DNA from: Porticoccus sp002341315
GTDB lineage: Bacteria > Pseudomonadota > Gammaproteobacteria > Pseudomonadales > Porticoccaceae
Reading direction: 5' to 3' (one strand)
DNA length: 64,000 nt
NCBI RefSeq assembly: GCF_047634355.1
Contig: NZ_JBLIAL010000001.1
The position numbers and the translations under genes are program-made. Below, piece after piece: positions 1-7,856 of the stretch. Within the stretch, counting starts at the first letter, position 1. The number at the start of each line of letters is the position of its first letter. The notes beneath the pieces were generated by a model. The model was not told where the DNA came from, searched no databases, and saw nothing but the letters and a program-made list of their open reading frames with translations.

Positions 1-2
1 TT

Positions 3-986
3 GGCAAAACGGCGCAGATGATAGAAGAACTGGTACCGGAGGCACGGGTTAATATCGCACACGGCCAGATGCGCGAACGCGAACTGGAAAAAGTCATGTC
101 CGACTTTTACCACCAGCGTTTCAATGTGCTGGTCTGTTCCACCATTATCGAGACCGGCATCGATATCCCCAGTGCCAACACCATCATCATTGACCGCGCC
201 GACAAACTGGGGCTGGCCCAGCTGCACCAATTGCGGGGCCGAGTGGGACGCTCTCACCACCAGGCCTATGCCTATCTGCTCACTCCCGAGCCAAAAACCA
301 TGACGGCTGAGGCCATCAAGCGACTCGAGGCCATCACCCATGCCGACCACCTGGGATCCGGGTTTACACTGGCCACCCATGATCTGGAAATTCGCGGTGC
401 CGGCGAACTGCTCGGCGAGAATCAAAGCGGCCAGATTCAATCGATTGGTTTCACGCTTTACATGGAACTGCTGGATCGTGCTGTTGATGCCCTGCGCAAA
501 GGCAAGGCGGTAGAGTTGAATGTGCCTCTGGCCGAAGATATCGAGATCAACATGAACCTGCCGGCGCTGATCCCCGAAGATTATTTACCGGATGTTCACA
601 TGCGCCTGATGATGTACAAGCGCATCGCCAACGCCACCACAGAAGCTGATTTATGGGAGCTTCAGGTAGAGATGATCGACCGTTTCGGGCTGCTTCCCGA
701 TTATCTGAAAAACCTCTTTCAAGTCACGTCACTGAAACTTCAGGCCAGACAACTCGGCATCTGCAAGGTGGAAGCCGGGCCAACCGGCGGGCGGATTGAA
801 TTTGGCAGTGATACGTTGGTGGAACCGCTGACGATTGTACAAATGGTCCAAAAGGAGCCCGCTGTTTTTCGACTTCAAGGGGCATCAACCTTGAAATATA
901 CTCTACCTATGGAAACAAAAGAACAGCGAATTGAACAGTTACAGGCGTTGTTGACTCGGCTAACCCCTGCAAACAATGGACATTAA
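3..986 (+). CDS. mfd: Transcription-repair coupling factor Mfd, 3' part
   Basis: C-terminal part of the ATP-dependent translocase that removes RNA polymerase stalled at DNA lesions and recruits UvrA. The reading frame is open from the left edge (reads G-K-T-A-Q before the first Met at 18), so the gene starts outside the window. About 327 codons are present, against roughly 1150 in a full Mfd. Visible are the end of the RecG-like helicase domain, with ETGIDIP and the QLRGRVGRS motif (motif VI), followed by the TRCF C-terminal domain. The stop is followed directly by the ATG of the next gene, which suggests co-transcription. Confidence 0.95.
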   Translation, partial: GKTAQMIEELVPEARVNIAHGQMRERELEKVMSDFYHQRFNVLVCSTIIETGIDIPSANTIIIDRADKLGLAQLHQLRGRVGRSHHQAYAYLLTPEPKTMTAEAIKRLEAITHADHLGSGFTLATHDLEIRGAGELLGENQSGQIQSIGFTLYMELLDRAVDALRKGKAVELNVPLAEDIEINMNLPALIPEDYLPDVHMRLMMYKRIANATTEADLWELQVEMIDRFGLLPDYLKNLFQVTSLKLQARQLGICKVEAGPTGGRIEFGSDTLVEPLTIVQMVQKEPAVFRLQGASTLKYTLPMETKEQRIEQLQALLTRLTPANNGH

Positions 987-1790
987 ATGAAACCACTCAA
1001 AACCGCTGGCATGCCTTTCAAATGTCTTCTGTTATTGGCAGTCACCTTGAGCACGAGTCTCTCCGAACAGACTCGAGCGGATCAAAACGAAGACTGGTAT
1101 CAGGTTGAGCTGATCGTATTCAGCCAGCAGGATCTTTATCGGGATGAACAACATCCCACCAACATCACACTGGAATACCCGGAGAACTGGCAACGCCTTG
1201 AGAGCGATACAGCGACATCGGCGGACAACCCCCTACCTGCGGAACAATCGTTGATTCCTCTTGAGACAAAAGACTTCAACCTGGGACCCGATGAATACAC
1301 ATTGAGCCGCGCTGCAGGCTATCGAGTACTCACCCACATCGGATGGCGCCAACCCGCACTGGGACAGGCACAGAGCCCCTGGATTATTGTTTCGGGAGGC
1401 CATCGCCATGGCAACTACCATGAGCTGGAAGGTAGTATTCGGCTGGTAGTGACCCGCTATCTACACATTCAGGCAGATCTCTGGAAAACCAGTTTTGCCA
1501 GCACACCAGGGACTGGTGGCGCCTTGCCCGGCAACCCGGGCCGACCAGACAGCTGGCCACAATTACCGGTGAAACCCTGGTTAGCTGCTCTTCCGGTGTC
1601 TGGCGACGCCTCACCAGTGACCACCATCAACACAAACAGTCCCGCCGATCAACGTCACCCGCCAATTAAAAAGATCGTTGTTCTCAATCAGTCGGAACAG
1701 GTAGACCTGAACAAACCGACTTATCTGGATCACCCTGAAATGGGGGTACTGGTATTGGTAACATACCATACATGGGCCACGGCTGACTGA
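987..1790 (+). CDS. csiV: CsiV family protein (periplasmic, peptidoglycan-related)
   Basis: A 267-residue exported protein. Residues 1-31 form a signal peptide with a Leu-rich core ending near TRA-DQ. The mature start (WYQVELIVFSQQ) is the signature of the CsiV family. In Vibrio CsiV is a periplasmic factor needed for cell-shape integrity and linked to PBP1A regulation, and it lies beside mfd there as here. The ATG directly follows the mfd stop, so the two are probably one transcript. No catalytic motif is visible. Assignment rests on the N-terminal motif and synteny; function in this organism is inferred. Confidence 0.75.
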   Translation: MKPLKTAGMPFKCLLLLAVTLSTSLSEQTRADQNEDWYQVELIVFSQQDLYRDEQHPTNITLEYPENWQRLESDTATSADNPLPAEQSLIPLETKDFNLGPDEYTLSRAAGYRVLTHIGWRQPALGQAQSPWIIVSGGHRHGNYHELEGSIRLVVTRYLHIQADLWKTSFASTPGTGGALPGNPGRPDSWPQLPVKPWLAALPVSGDASPVTTINTNSPADQRHPPIKKIVVLNQSEQVDLNKPTYLDHPEMGVLVLVTYHTWATAD

Positions 1791-1841
1791 CGGCCGCATT
1801 CACCAATTATGACAACGAAGGTTTGCACTGGAAAAACACCA

Positions 1842-2597
1842 TCAGTGCTGCGGACTCGCCAATGCCTTGGTCAAAACCATGCGTACCAGTGGCATACTGT
1901 TTGCCATCACAGTGTCCATCTGCCCAAAAGAGATCCGCTCCTCACTCAAACCAGCTGCCATATTCACCACCAGCGCCAGACAGGCATAGGGAATCTGCAA
2001 CTCCCGAGCCAGTGCCGCCTCGGGCATAGCGGTCATGCCGACGATGTCACAGCCGTCATTGGCCATTCGCGTAATCTCGGCAGCGGTTTCCAGCCTGGGG
2101 CCCTGGGTGGCGCCATAAACAGCCTCTGCATGAATCCTTGTCTCACAGGCAGCCCCACAGGCAATAGCCGCCTGCAACAGTCGATCCCGCAAGCTATCGT
2201 CATAGGGAAAAGTAAAGTCGATGTGCTGTAATGCCTGATCCGGGCTATCCGAGTAGGTGTGACCCCGTCCAAACGTATAATCAATAATCTGATCGGGAAT
2301 AACCAGATCGCCCGGGCCCATTTCGCCATTAATACCACCCACCACATTGACCGCATAGATAGCCTTCACGCCCTCCGCACGCAATGCAGCAATATTTGCC
2401 CTGTAGTTGACCCGGTGAGGCGGTAGCCGATGATCCACACCGTGTCGCGCCAGGAATACAACCTCCGTATTGCCCAACGTGCCAAAACAGAGAGGAGCAG
2501 ACGGCTCCCCCCACTCTGTAGTGACCACACGCTGCTCCCGAACGCTCAAATCCGAAAAGCTGTCCAGCCCACTGCCACCGATAATGCCGATACTCAT
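1842..2597 (-). CDS. S-methyl-5'-thioinosine/thioadenosine phosphorylase
   Basis: A 251-residue purine nucleoside phosphorylase of the MTAP/MTIP branch, which cleaves methylthio-nucleosides from polyamine synthesis to a base and methylthioribose-1-phosphate. The sequence shows the phosphate-binding IIGGSGL at residues 5-11, RHG near 51 and the family signature NVVGGI. In Pseudomonas the nagZ-adjacent homologue prefers methylthioinosine. The NVVGGIN and MTAMPEAALARE segments resemble that group, so MTIP is my preferred reading, though substrate choice cannot be proved by eye. Its ATG overlaps the stop of the upstream mscS-type gene by 4 nt, indicating translational coupling. Confidence 0.85.
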   Translation of the reverse strand: MSIGIIGGSGLDSFSDLSVREQRVVTTEWGEPSAPLCFGTLGNTEVVFLARHGVDHRLPPHRVNYRANIAALRAEGVKAIYAVNVVGGINGEMGPGDLVIPDQIIDYTFGRGHTYSDSPDQALQHIDFTFPYDDSLRDRLLQAAIACGAACETRIHAEAVYGATQGPRLETAAEITRMANDGCDIVGMTAMPEAALARELQIPYACLALVVNMAAGLSEERISFGQMDTVMANSMPLVRMVLTKALASPQH

Positions 2598-3697
2598 TCG
2601 ACTTCCAAAGCCTGCAACAATCGCAGCTGGTCGGGAATATGGACAGTGGAGGTTGGGAAAGCAATCTCAGCACCGTGATCGGCTACGATATCGCTTACCT
2701 TTAACAGCACATCCTGTTTTACTTCGTGAAAAACTACCCACTTGATGGTTTTGGTAAACGTATAAACAAAAAAGTTAACCGATGAGGCACCAAAAGAGAC
2801 AAAATTGACGATCATGGTTTGATTCTGATCAATTTCCGGATGATCACACAGCATCTGTTTCACATCGGCCACAATTCCCGCCATTTTATCGACATCCTGG
2901 TAGCGAATACCCACCGTCTCGTAGATCCGCCGGTTAAACATACGCGAGGGGTTTTCCACGGCAATACTGTTAAACACCGAGTTCGGCACATAGAGTGGCC
3001 GCTTGTCAAAGGTGCGAATACGCGTCAGCCGCCATCCGATATCTTCGACAGTGCCCTCGATTTCCTTATCAGGGGACCGCACCCAGTCTCCCACCTTGAA
3101 GGGCTGGTCCAGATAAATCATCAAACCACCAAAGAAATTTGCCAGCAGATCCTTGGCTGCAAAACCCACTGCGAGGCCACCGATACCGCCAAAAGCGAGC
3201 AACCCAGAAATACTGTAGCCAAAAGCCTGCATGGCAATGAGTGTGGCGGTGATGATGACCGAAGCGCGCAGCAGTTTGCCAATGGCCTTGACCGTGGTCT
3301 CATCCATGGGATCACTGGTATATTCAGGATGCACCAGATTCAGTTCAGCGCGCTTAATCAGATTGAGCAAAAATAGCGCCGCCAGAAAGATGATGACAAC
3401 CCGGTTAATGGGTGCCAGCAAATCGTACCATTCGGACCCGGCTTGTCCGGCGGCGACAGCCGCCGCATAGTTAACCCCCAGTATCCATATTGCCCAGACT
3501 GCAGGGCGGCGGCACGCCTCAATCAAAGCATCGTCCCAGAAATTTGACGTCTTGAGTGCCCGTTTTTGCAGAAAGTTCAGTATCCGCGTTGCCAAAAACC
3601 CTGCTGTCATGGCTGCCAGAACGATCAGGAAAATTTCGGCGACCAACAGATAGCTTTCCCCGGTAATTTTGACTAACCACGCTTCCAGTTGCTGCAT
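2594..3697 (-). CDS. MscS-family mechanosensitive ion channel
   Basis: A 367-residue inner-membrane channel expected to open on hypo-osmotic shock. The N-terminal half has several hydrophobic segments (roughly residues 15-40, 65-85, 95-115 and 140-190). The pore-lining helix and start of the beta domain carry the MscS signature around residues 170-210 (GGLAVGFAAKDLLANF, then DQPFKVGDWV). The cytoplasmic part follows (RLTRIRTFDKRPLYVPN). It is longer than E. coli MscS (286 aa) because of an extended N-terminus. It sits between nagZ and the phosphorylase, which are direct neighbours in Pseudomonas, and overlaps the phosphorylase start by 4 nt. Confidence 0.88.
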   Translation of the reverse strand: MQQLEAWLVKITGESYLLVAEIFLIVLAAMTAGFLATRILNFLQKRALKTSNFWDDALIEACRRPAVWAIWILGVNYAAAVAAGQAGSEWYDLLAPINRVVIIFLAALFLLNLIKRAELNLVHPEYTSDPMDETTVKAIGKLLRASVIITATLIAMQAFGYSISGLLAFGGIGGLAVGFAAKDLLANFFGGLMIYLDQPFKVGDWVRSPDKEIEGTVEDIGWRLTRIRTFDKRPLYVPNSVFNSIAVENPSRMFNRRIYETVGIRYQDVDKMAGIVADVKQMLCDHPEIDQNQTMIVNFVSFGASSVNFFVYTFTKTIKWVVFHEVKQDVLLKVSDIVADHGAEIAFPTSTVHIPDQLRLLQALEVE

Positions 3698-3712
3698 ACT
3701 ATGGATTCCTGT

Positions 3713-4729
3713 TCACGACTTTTTCAGCTGTTTGGCAAGTTTCTGAGAAGTGATCTGCCAGCGTTCGGAAGATCGCAGTCCATCCCAATCCGGATGCTTC
3801 CTGGCCGCCATCTTATCTAATCTCCCAGACGGCTTCACAGGATTTTCAGATAGAAAATCAATCACTTCCAACGCACCTGTACGGTTGTTACAGACCAGCA
3901 CCATATCACAGCCGGCCTGCAGCGCACGGCTGGCTTTTTCCGGGTAACCCCCCACCAGATCAGCCCCTTTCATGGACAGGTCATCGCTGAAAATGACACC
4001 CTGAAACTGTAATTCGTCTCGCAGTATTTTCTGCAACCAGATAGGGGAAAACCCCACCGGCACAGAATCAACACAAGGGTAAACAATATGGGCGGGCATG
4101 ATCGCATCCAGCTCACCGGCAAGCCGTGCAAACGGTTGCAAGTCCCGATCGCGCAATTGCTGAAGAGAGCGGTTGTCATAGGGGGTTTCGTGATGACTGT
4201 CGGCGACGACTCCCCCGTGGCCCGGGAAGTGCTTTCCTGTTGCCGCCATGCCAGCCTGATGCATACCGGTAATAAAATGATGAGCGGCTCGGATGGCTTG
4301 CTCCGGATTATCAGCAAACGACCGATCGCCAATCACCGCACAACTTTCACGGTCCAGATCCAGCACGGGGGCAAAGCTGAAGTCCAGACCACAGGCAAGT
4401 AATTCAGAGGCCATCAGCCAACCGGCATCCTGAAGCAATGACTCGCCCCCCTCTTCCTTCAACAGTAAATCACCCAGCACCTGCATCGGCGGCAAATGGG
4501 TAAACCCATCGCGGAAGCGTTGCACTCGCCCACCTTCCTGATCGACACAGAGCAATAAGTCACCTCTTATTGCACGAATGTCTGCCACCAGCTCAACGAG
4601 CTGGCTGTAACTCACAAAATTTCGGGAAAAAAAGATAATACCGCCCACTGATGGATTGAGAATCAGCACTTGTTCTTCCGGGGTCAGCACCAGTCCTTCC
4701 AGGTCGAGCATCAATGGACCAAGCGTCAT
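3713..4729 (-). CDS. nagZ: Beta-N-acetylhexosaminidase NagZ
   Basis: A 338-residue cytoplasmic GH3 glycosidase that removes GlcNAc from anhydromuropeptides in cell-wall recycling. The catalytic-loop motif KHFPGHG lies near residues 166-172, with the family nucleophile Asp in the C-terminal GVIFSDDLSMKGA segment. The N-terminal CVDQEGGRVQRF motif is also typical. Length agrees with other NagZ proteins. It heads a three-gene minus-strand cluster (nagZ, mscS-like, phosphorylase) with gaps of only 15 nt and -4 nt. Confidence 0.95.
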   Translation of the reverse strand: MTLGPLMLDLEGLVLTPEEQVLILNPSVGGIIFFSRNFVSYSQLVELVADIRAIRGDLLLCVDQEGGRVQRFRDGFTHLPPMQVLGDLLLKEEGGESLLQDAGWLMASELLACGLDFSFAPVLDLDRESCAVIGDRSFADNPEQAIRAAHHFITGMHQAGMAATGKHFPGHGGVVADSHHETPYDNRSLQQLRDRDLQPFARLAGELDAIMPAHIVYPCVDSVPVGFSPIWLQKILRDELQFQGVIFSDDLSMKGADLVGGYPEKASRALQAGCDMVLVCNNRTGALEVIDFLSENPVKPSGRLDKMAARKHPDWDGLRSSERWQITSQKLAKQLKKS

Positions 4730-5052
4730 GTCTTAAACCTTTGTTAGCAAGGGGGGCAAAATAAGAAGGCTACGGAGACTTGTCAACCTTCTAACAAATT
4801 AGACGAATTTTTCATTTTAAAAACAAGCTGTTATGACATTCAGCACTTAAAGAATTATCACTTCAGATCAATGAGAGAAATTATCTCCTTCCAGGAAAGG
4901 CAGTTACATCATTTATTTAAATAAAAGCTCATAAAAAAAGTAACTTTCACCCTGTTTATCGGCTATTCCACTCGTCAGAAATGCACCCGGTAGCCAGTGC
5001 ACTTTTTCCCCGTTGGTGATACGTTCAATGAACTAATGAGGAGGATTAAATC
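4730..5052. other. AT-rich intergenic region, divergent promoters
   Basis: A 323-base gene-free stretch between nagZ (minus) and the small plus-strand gene. It is visibly AT-rich from about 4795 to 4940. It must hold promoters for both directions, but I see no box convincing enough to place. Just before 5053 is a strong Shine-Dalgarno (gaggagga, about 10 nt from the ATG). No further ORF or RNA gene was recognised. Confidence 0.5.
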
Positions 5053-5370
5053 ATGGCTTCACAAGTTCCAGTCATAGGCGCCTGGTACGAGGACGCCTCC
5101 CAAGACGACATTTTCGAAGTTGTTGCTCTGGACGAGCACAGCGGTTCCATAGAAATCCAGCACGTCGGCGGAGAGGTCAGTGAAATTGACTTCGAAACCT
5201 GGCAGCAATTGATACTGCTACCGGCTGAGCAACCCGAAGATTGGCGGGCATCATATGAATTGAGCAACGAAGACAGCCACTTTCCAGATGATATCTTTAT
5301 CCCTGATAACTGGAATGACCCATTGACGGACATCGATGCCGATACCGTTTACGGGCTCGATGATTTTTAG
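5053..5370 (+). CDS. Small acidic conserved protein (DUF6763-like)
   Basis: A 105-residue, strongly acidic soluble protein. The opening (VPVIGAWYEDASQDDIFEVVALDE) and the WQQLI segment resemble a small gammaproteobacterial family of unknown function that I recall as DUF6763. No signal peptide, membrane segment or metal motif is visible. The start is supported by a near-ideal ribosome binding site (gaggagga). It appears to be monocistronic, ending 29 nt before the convergent LOG-family gene. No function is proposed. Confidence 0.7.
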   Translation: MASQVPVIGAWYEDASQDDIFEVVALDEHSGSIEIQHVGGEVSEIDFETWQQLILLPAEQPEDWRASYELSNEDSHFPDDIFIPDNWNDPLTDIDADTVYGLDDF

Positions 5371-5399
5371 GGTACCAGCGGTACTGTTTGATGCCCGGA

Positions 5400-6056
5400 T
5401 TATTCGGCAATCTCCTGTGCCTGCAACATGCGAGCATGTTGCAGGATTATCTTTGCCGCACTCTCGGCATCGTCTACCAGACTAAATAAATGTAAGTCTC
5501 TTTCCGAGACACAGCCGTGCTCCAACATCGTCTCCCTCAGCCAATCGAGTAGGCCCTGCCAATAACTGGTCCCCAATAAAACGATGGGAAAGGGCCGCAC
5601 TTTATCAGTCTGCACCAGGGTCAAAGCCTCAAATAATTCGTCAAGGGTGCCATAGCCTCCCGGAAATATGACAAACCCCACGGCATGTTTAACAAACATG
5701 AACTTGCGCACGAAAAAATAGCGGAAATCCAGCGATACATCCTGAAAGGCATTGTGATTCTGCTCCAACGGCAGGGAAATATTCAAACCCACGGAAGTCG
5801 CACCTGTACCATAACAACCCTTGTTTGCTGCCTCCATCACCCCGGGTCCGCCACCGGTGATGATGGGCACTCCCTCTTTTCCCAGAATCTCACCAAGTTC
5901 CACGGCTTCCTGATAGTAGCGGGAGTCGGGTTGAAGGCGCGCACTACCGAACACTGACACCGCACCACCCATACCTGACAGTGACTCGATGCCATCCACC
6001 AGTTCAGACTGAATACGCAGAACACGCCAGGCTTCGGGGATTTTGATTTCTTCCAT
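5400..6056 (-). CDS. LOG/TIGR00730 family Rossmann-fold protein
   Basis: A 218-residue Rossmann-fold protein. It has the nucleotide-binding GGGPGVMEAANKG at residues 68-80 and PGGYGTLDE at 132-140, the two hallmarks of LOG proteins (cytokinin-riboside 5'-monophosphate phosphoribohydrolases). Bacterial members cleave the N-glycosidic bond of nucleotide monophosphates. It is the short form, not the roughly 450-residue PpnN type. The C-terminal extension (residues 170-218) carries no recognised motif. It is divergent from lexA. Confidence 0.85.
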   Translation of the reverse strand: MEEIKIPEAWRVLRIQSELVDGIESLSGMGGAVSVFGSARLQPDSRYYQEAVELGEILGKEGVPIITGGGPGVMEAANKGCYGTGATSVGLNISLPLEQNHNAFQDVSLDFRYFFVRKFMFVKHAVGFVIFPGGYGTLDELFEALTLVQTDKVRPFPIVLLGTSYWQGLLDWLRETMLEHGCVSERDLHLFSLVDDAESAAKIILQHARMLQAQEIAE

Positions 6057-6181
6057 AAGCTACTCCAATGTCCGAGAAAACGCCGTCATTGTGTTTCCAT
6101 GATTCACTTTGACAGCAATCCTGCTGATACCCGGAGAATATACCGTTGAAAAAAGTTTTTCCCACCATCAATTTAACTTTA

Positions 6182-6201
6182 TACTGTAAATAATTACAGG
6201 C
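6182..6201. promoter_or_regulatory. LexA-binding SOS box 1 upstream of lexA
   Basis: The sequence tactgtaaataattacaggc contains CTGT-N8-ACAG at 6184-6199 with an AT-rich spacer and the flanking TA of the classic SOS consensus. It lies 79 nt before the lexA start codon, as expected for LexA autoregulation. Confidence 0.9.
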
Positions 6202-6216
6202 TATATTTATTTACAG
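6201..6216. promoter_or_regulatory. Probable second, weaker SOS box
   Basis: ctatatttatttacag reads CTAT-N8-ACAG, one mismatch from CTGT-N8-ACAG. It starts 17 bp after the corresponding base of box 1. Tandem boxes also precede lexA in enterobacteria, which supports a real double operator. The single mismatch suggests lower affinity. Confidence 0.6.
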
Positions 6217-6277
6217 CAGTATGGACAACAACGCGGCAATTGCTGCAATTCATCCCGATGAGTCCCGAGGTTAAAGC

Positions 6278-6895
6278 ATGGCGAGTACATCACTGACTGC
6301 CCGACAACAGGAAATCCTGAACCTGATCAAACAGCATATTGATGAAACAGGCTACCCCCCCACCAGGGCGGAGATTGCCACCGAGCTGGGATTCAGGTCA
6401 CCTAACGCCGCTGAAGAGCATCTCAGGGCACTGGCGCGCAAGGGAATGATCGAGATGATTTCGGGCGCATCCCGCGGTATTCGTCTACTGGATGAGCAGC
6501 CCGCCGGCCTTCCATTGATTGGCCGTGTCGCCGCCGGGGATCCTGTTCTTGCAGCAGAAAACATTGAGGACTATCTCGACATCGGGGCAAACTTGTTTAA
6601 CCCTAGAGCGGACTACCTGTTGCGTGTTCATGGTATGAGCATGAAAAATGCCGGCATCATGGATGGTGATTTGCTGGCTGTTCACAAAACGGGGCAGGCA
6701 CAGAAAGGCCAGATTGTGGTCGCACGTATTGAAGACGATGTCACTGTCAAACGTCTGGGCAAAAGTCTGAAACGCCATGAGATACTGCTCGAACCGGAAA
6801 ACGAAGAGATGCTCCCCATTGTGGTCGACTTGCGGGAAAAAAGTTTTGTTATTGAAGGCTTGGGGGTCGGGGTTATTCGGACGAATCCCCAATAG
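6278..6895 (+). CDS. lexA: SOS response repressor LexA
   Basis: A 205-residue transcriptional repressor and self-cleaving S24 peptidase. The N-terminal winged HTH spans about residues 1-65 (PPTRAEIATELGF recognition region). The RecA-stimulated cleavage site is A86-G87 in RVAAGDP. The Ser-Lys dyad is S121 (GMSMKNAGIMDGD) and K158 (VTVKRL). The tandem SOS boxes upstream indicate autoregulation. sulA, which follows lexA in Pseudomonas, is absent; only 75 nt separate lexA from the next, opposite-strand gene. Confidence 0.97.
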   Translation: MASTSLTARQQEILNLIKQHIDETGYPPTRAEIATELGFRSPNAAEEHLRALARKGMIEMISGASRGIRLLDEQPAGLPLIGRVAAGDPVLAAENIEDYLDIGANLFNPRADYLLRVHGMSMKNAGIMDGDLLAVHKTGQAQKGQIVVARIEDDVTVKRLGKSLKRHEILLEPENEEMLPIVVDLREKSFVIEGLGVGVIRTNPQ

Positions 6896-6970
6896 TATTT
6901 GTCCAGCTACAGGCCCTGAGAGTGAGTCGAACCGACTTTACGATAAACAGCCATCATGGGCAGGCTACTC

Positions 6971-7231
6971 TCAGTGAAGCACCCGGTTTTTGATCATGGT
7001 GCCCTCTTCCATCTGAAAATTGTCTGCACCCAACTCCTCAAAGACCTCAATTCCGGCATCAATCATGGCTTTGGCAACATCAACCTTGGCCTCCTGAAGA
7101 AACGCCTTGGCCTCTCCCGAAAAGCTGATCCTGATCAATGGCGCATCCTCTTCATCCGTCCGCTGCAGAGCGACATCTCCATCGGGTAAAATTACGATTT
7201 CAAACAGGGAGATAGCCATTGAATATTCCAT
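6971..7231 (-). CDS. Small conserved protein of the lexA-topA locus
   Basis: An 86-residue soluble protein. The second Met (at 7219, giving MAISLFEIV) is an equally good start. The core (FEIVILPDGDVALQR, then EAKVDVAKAMIDAGIEVFEEL) matches my recollection of the short conserved gene between lexA/sulA and topA in Pseudomonas. No signal peptide or catalytic motif is seen. It is the last gene of the minus-strand topA cluster. Function unknown. Confidence 0.7.
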   Translation of the reverse strand: MEYSMAISLFEIVILPDGDVALQRTDEEDAPLIRISFSGEAKAFLQEAKVDVAKAMIDAGIEVFEELGADNFQMEEGTMIKNRVLH

Positions 7232-7331
7232 CGGGTTTTCAAAAACAACATGCCTGTATTGTACCAGAGGGGTACGGCATTAATAACCCGAGAACAAAAA
7301 TTAGCTCCCGCGCTGGCTCAAGCAATACCAG

Positions 7332-7844
7332 TCAGCATTCAATCATGTGCTCGCGATGACGCTCAATCAGGCTGCGAAAGGCTTCCAGCCATTCGTTGAG
7401 CAAATCAACACTCAACTCATCCCTGTCTTCACCCTGCTCAATTTGCACCACAGCAATGGGTGACGCAGCATTAACCACCTCCTGTGGCTGAACCGCGAGC
7501 AGACGATCTCGGGCATTCAGCAAGTTGGCAAGCCAGCTCCCCTTATCCGCCTCCAGGTTAGCCAACTCCTCAGCCTCAGACGGTGATTGACCAATAGACT
7601 CCATCGCCGCAATCAGCCCCTCAACAGATGAAATTGACTCGGCAGCTCTATGTCGATAGGTTGTCGCCACCTCACGCAGATAGAGACGATAGGCGACTTC
7701 GAGCTGGAACAGTGCTGACTGGCAGAGCACCAACCGCAAATTTGCCGCTGGCCCGACAACATGCGTCAGCTCCCGGTCAACCTGTTGCAATAGCAAGTCA
7801 CAGAAGTAGAGCTTCTGATTGACGGCCGGCAGAAAGGGATTCAC
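7332..7844 (-). CDS. DUF6586-like conserved protein
   Basis: A 170-residue, mostly alpha-helical cytoplasmic protein. It opens with NQKLYFCDLLLQQ and has a Leu/Ala-rich central region. It corresponds in position and N-terminal sequence to the conserved hypothetical gene immediately downstream of topA in Pseudomonas (family recalled as DUF6586). It begins 12 nt after the topA stop, so co-transcription is likely. No catalytic or membrane features are visible, and no function is proposed. Confidence 0.7.
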   Translation of the reverse strand: MNPFLPAVNQKLYFCDLLLQQVDRELTHVVGPAANLRLVLCQSALFQLEVAYRLYLREVATTYRHRAAESISSVEGLIAAMESIGQSPSEAEELANLEADKGSWLANLLNARDRLLAVQPQEVVNAASPIAVVQIEQGEDRDELSVDLLNEWLEAFRSLIERHREHMIEC

Positions 7845-7856
7845 TGGCAGTCTCCT

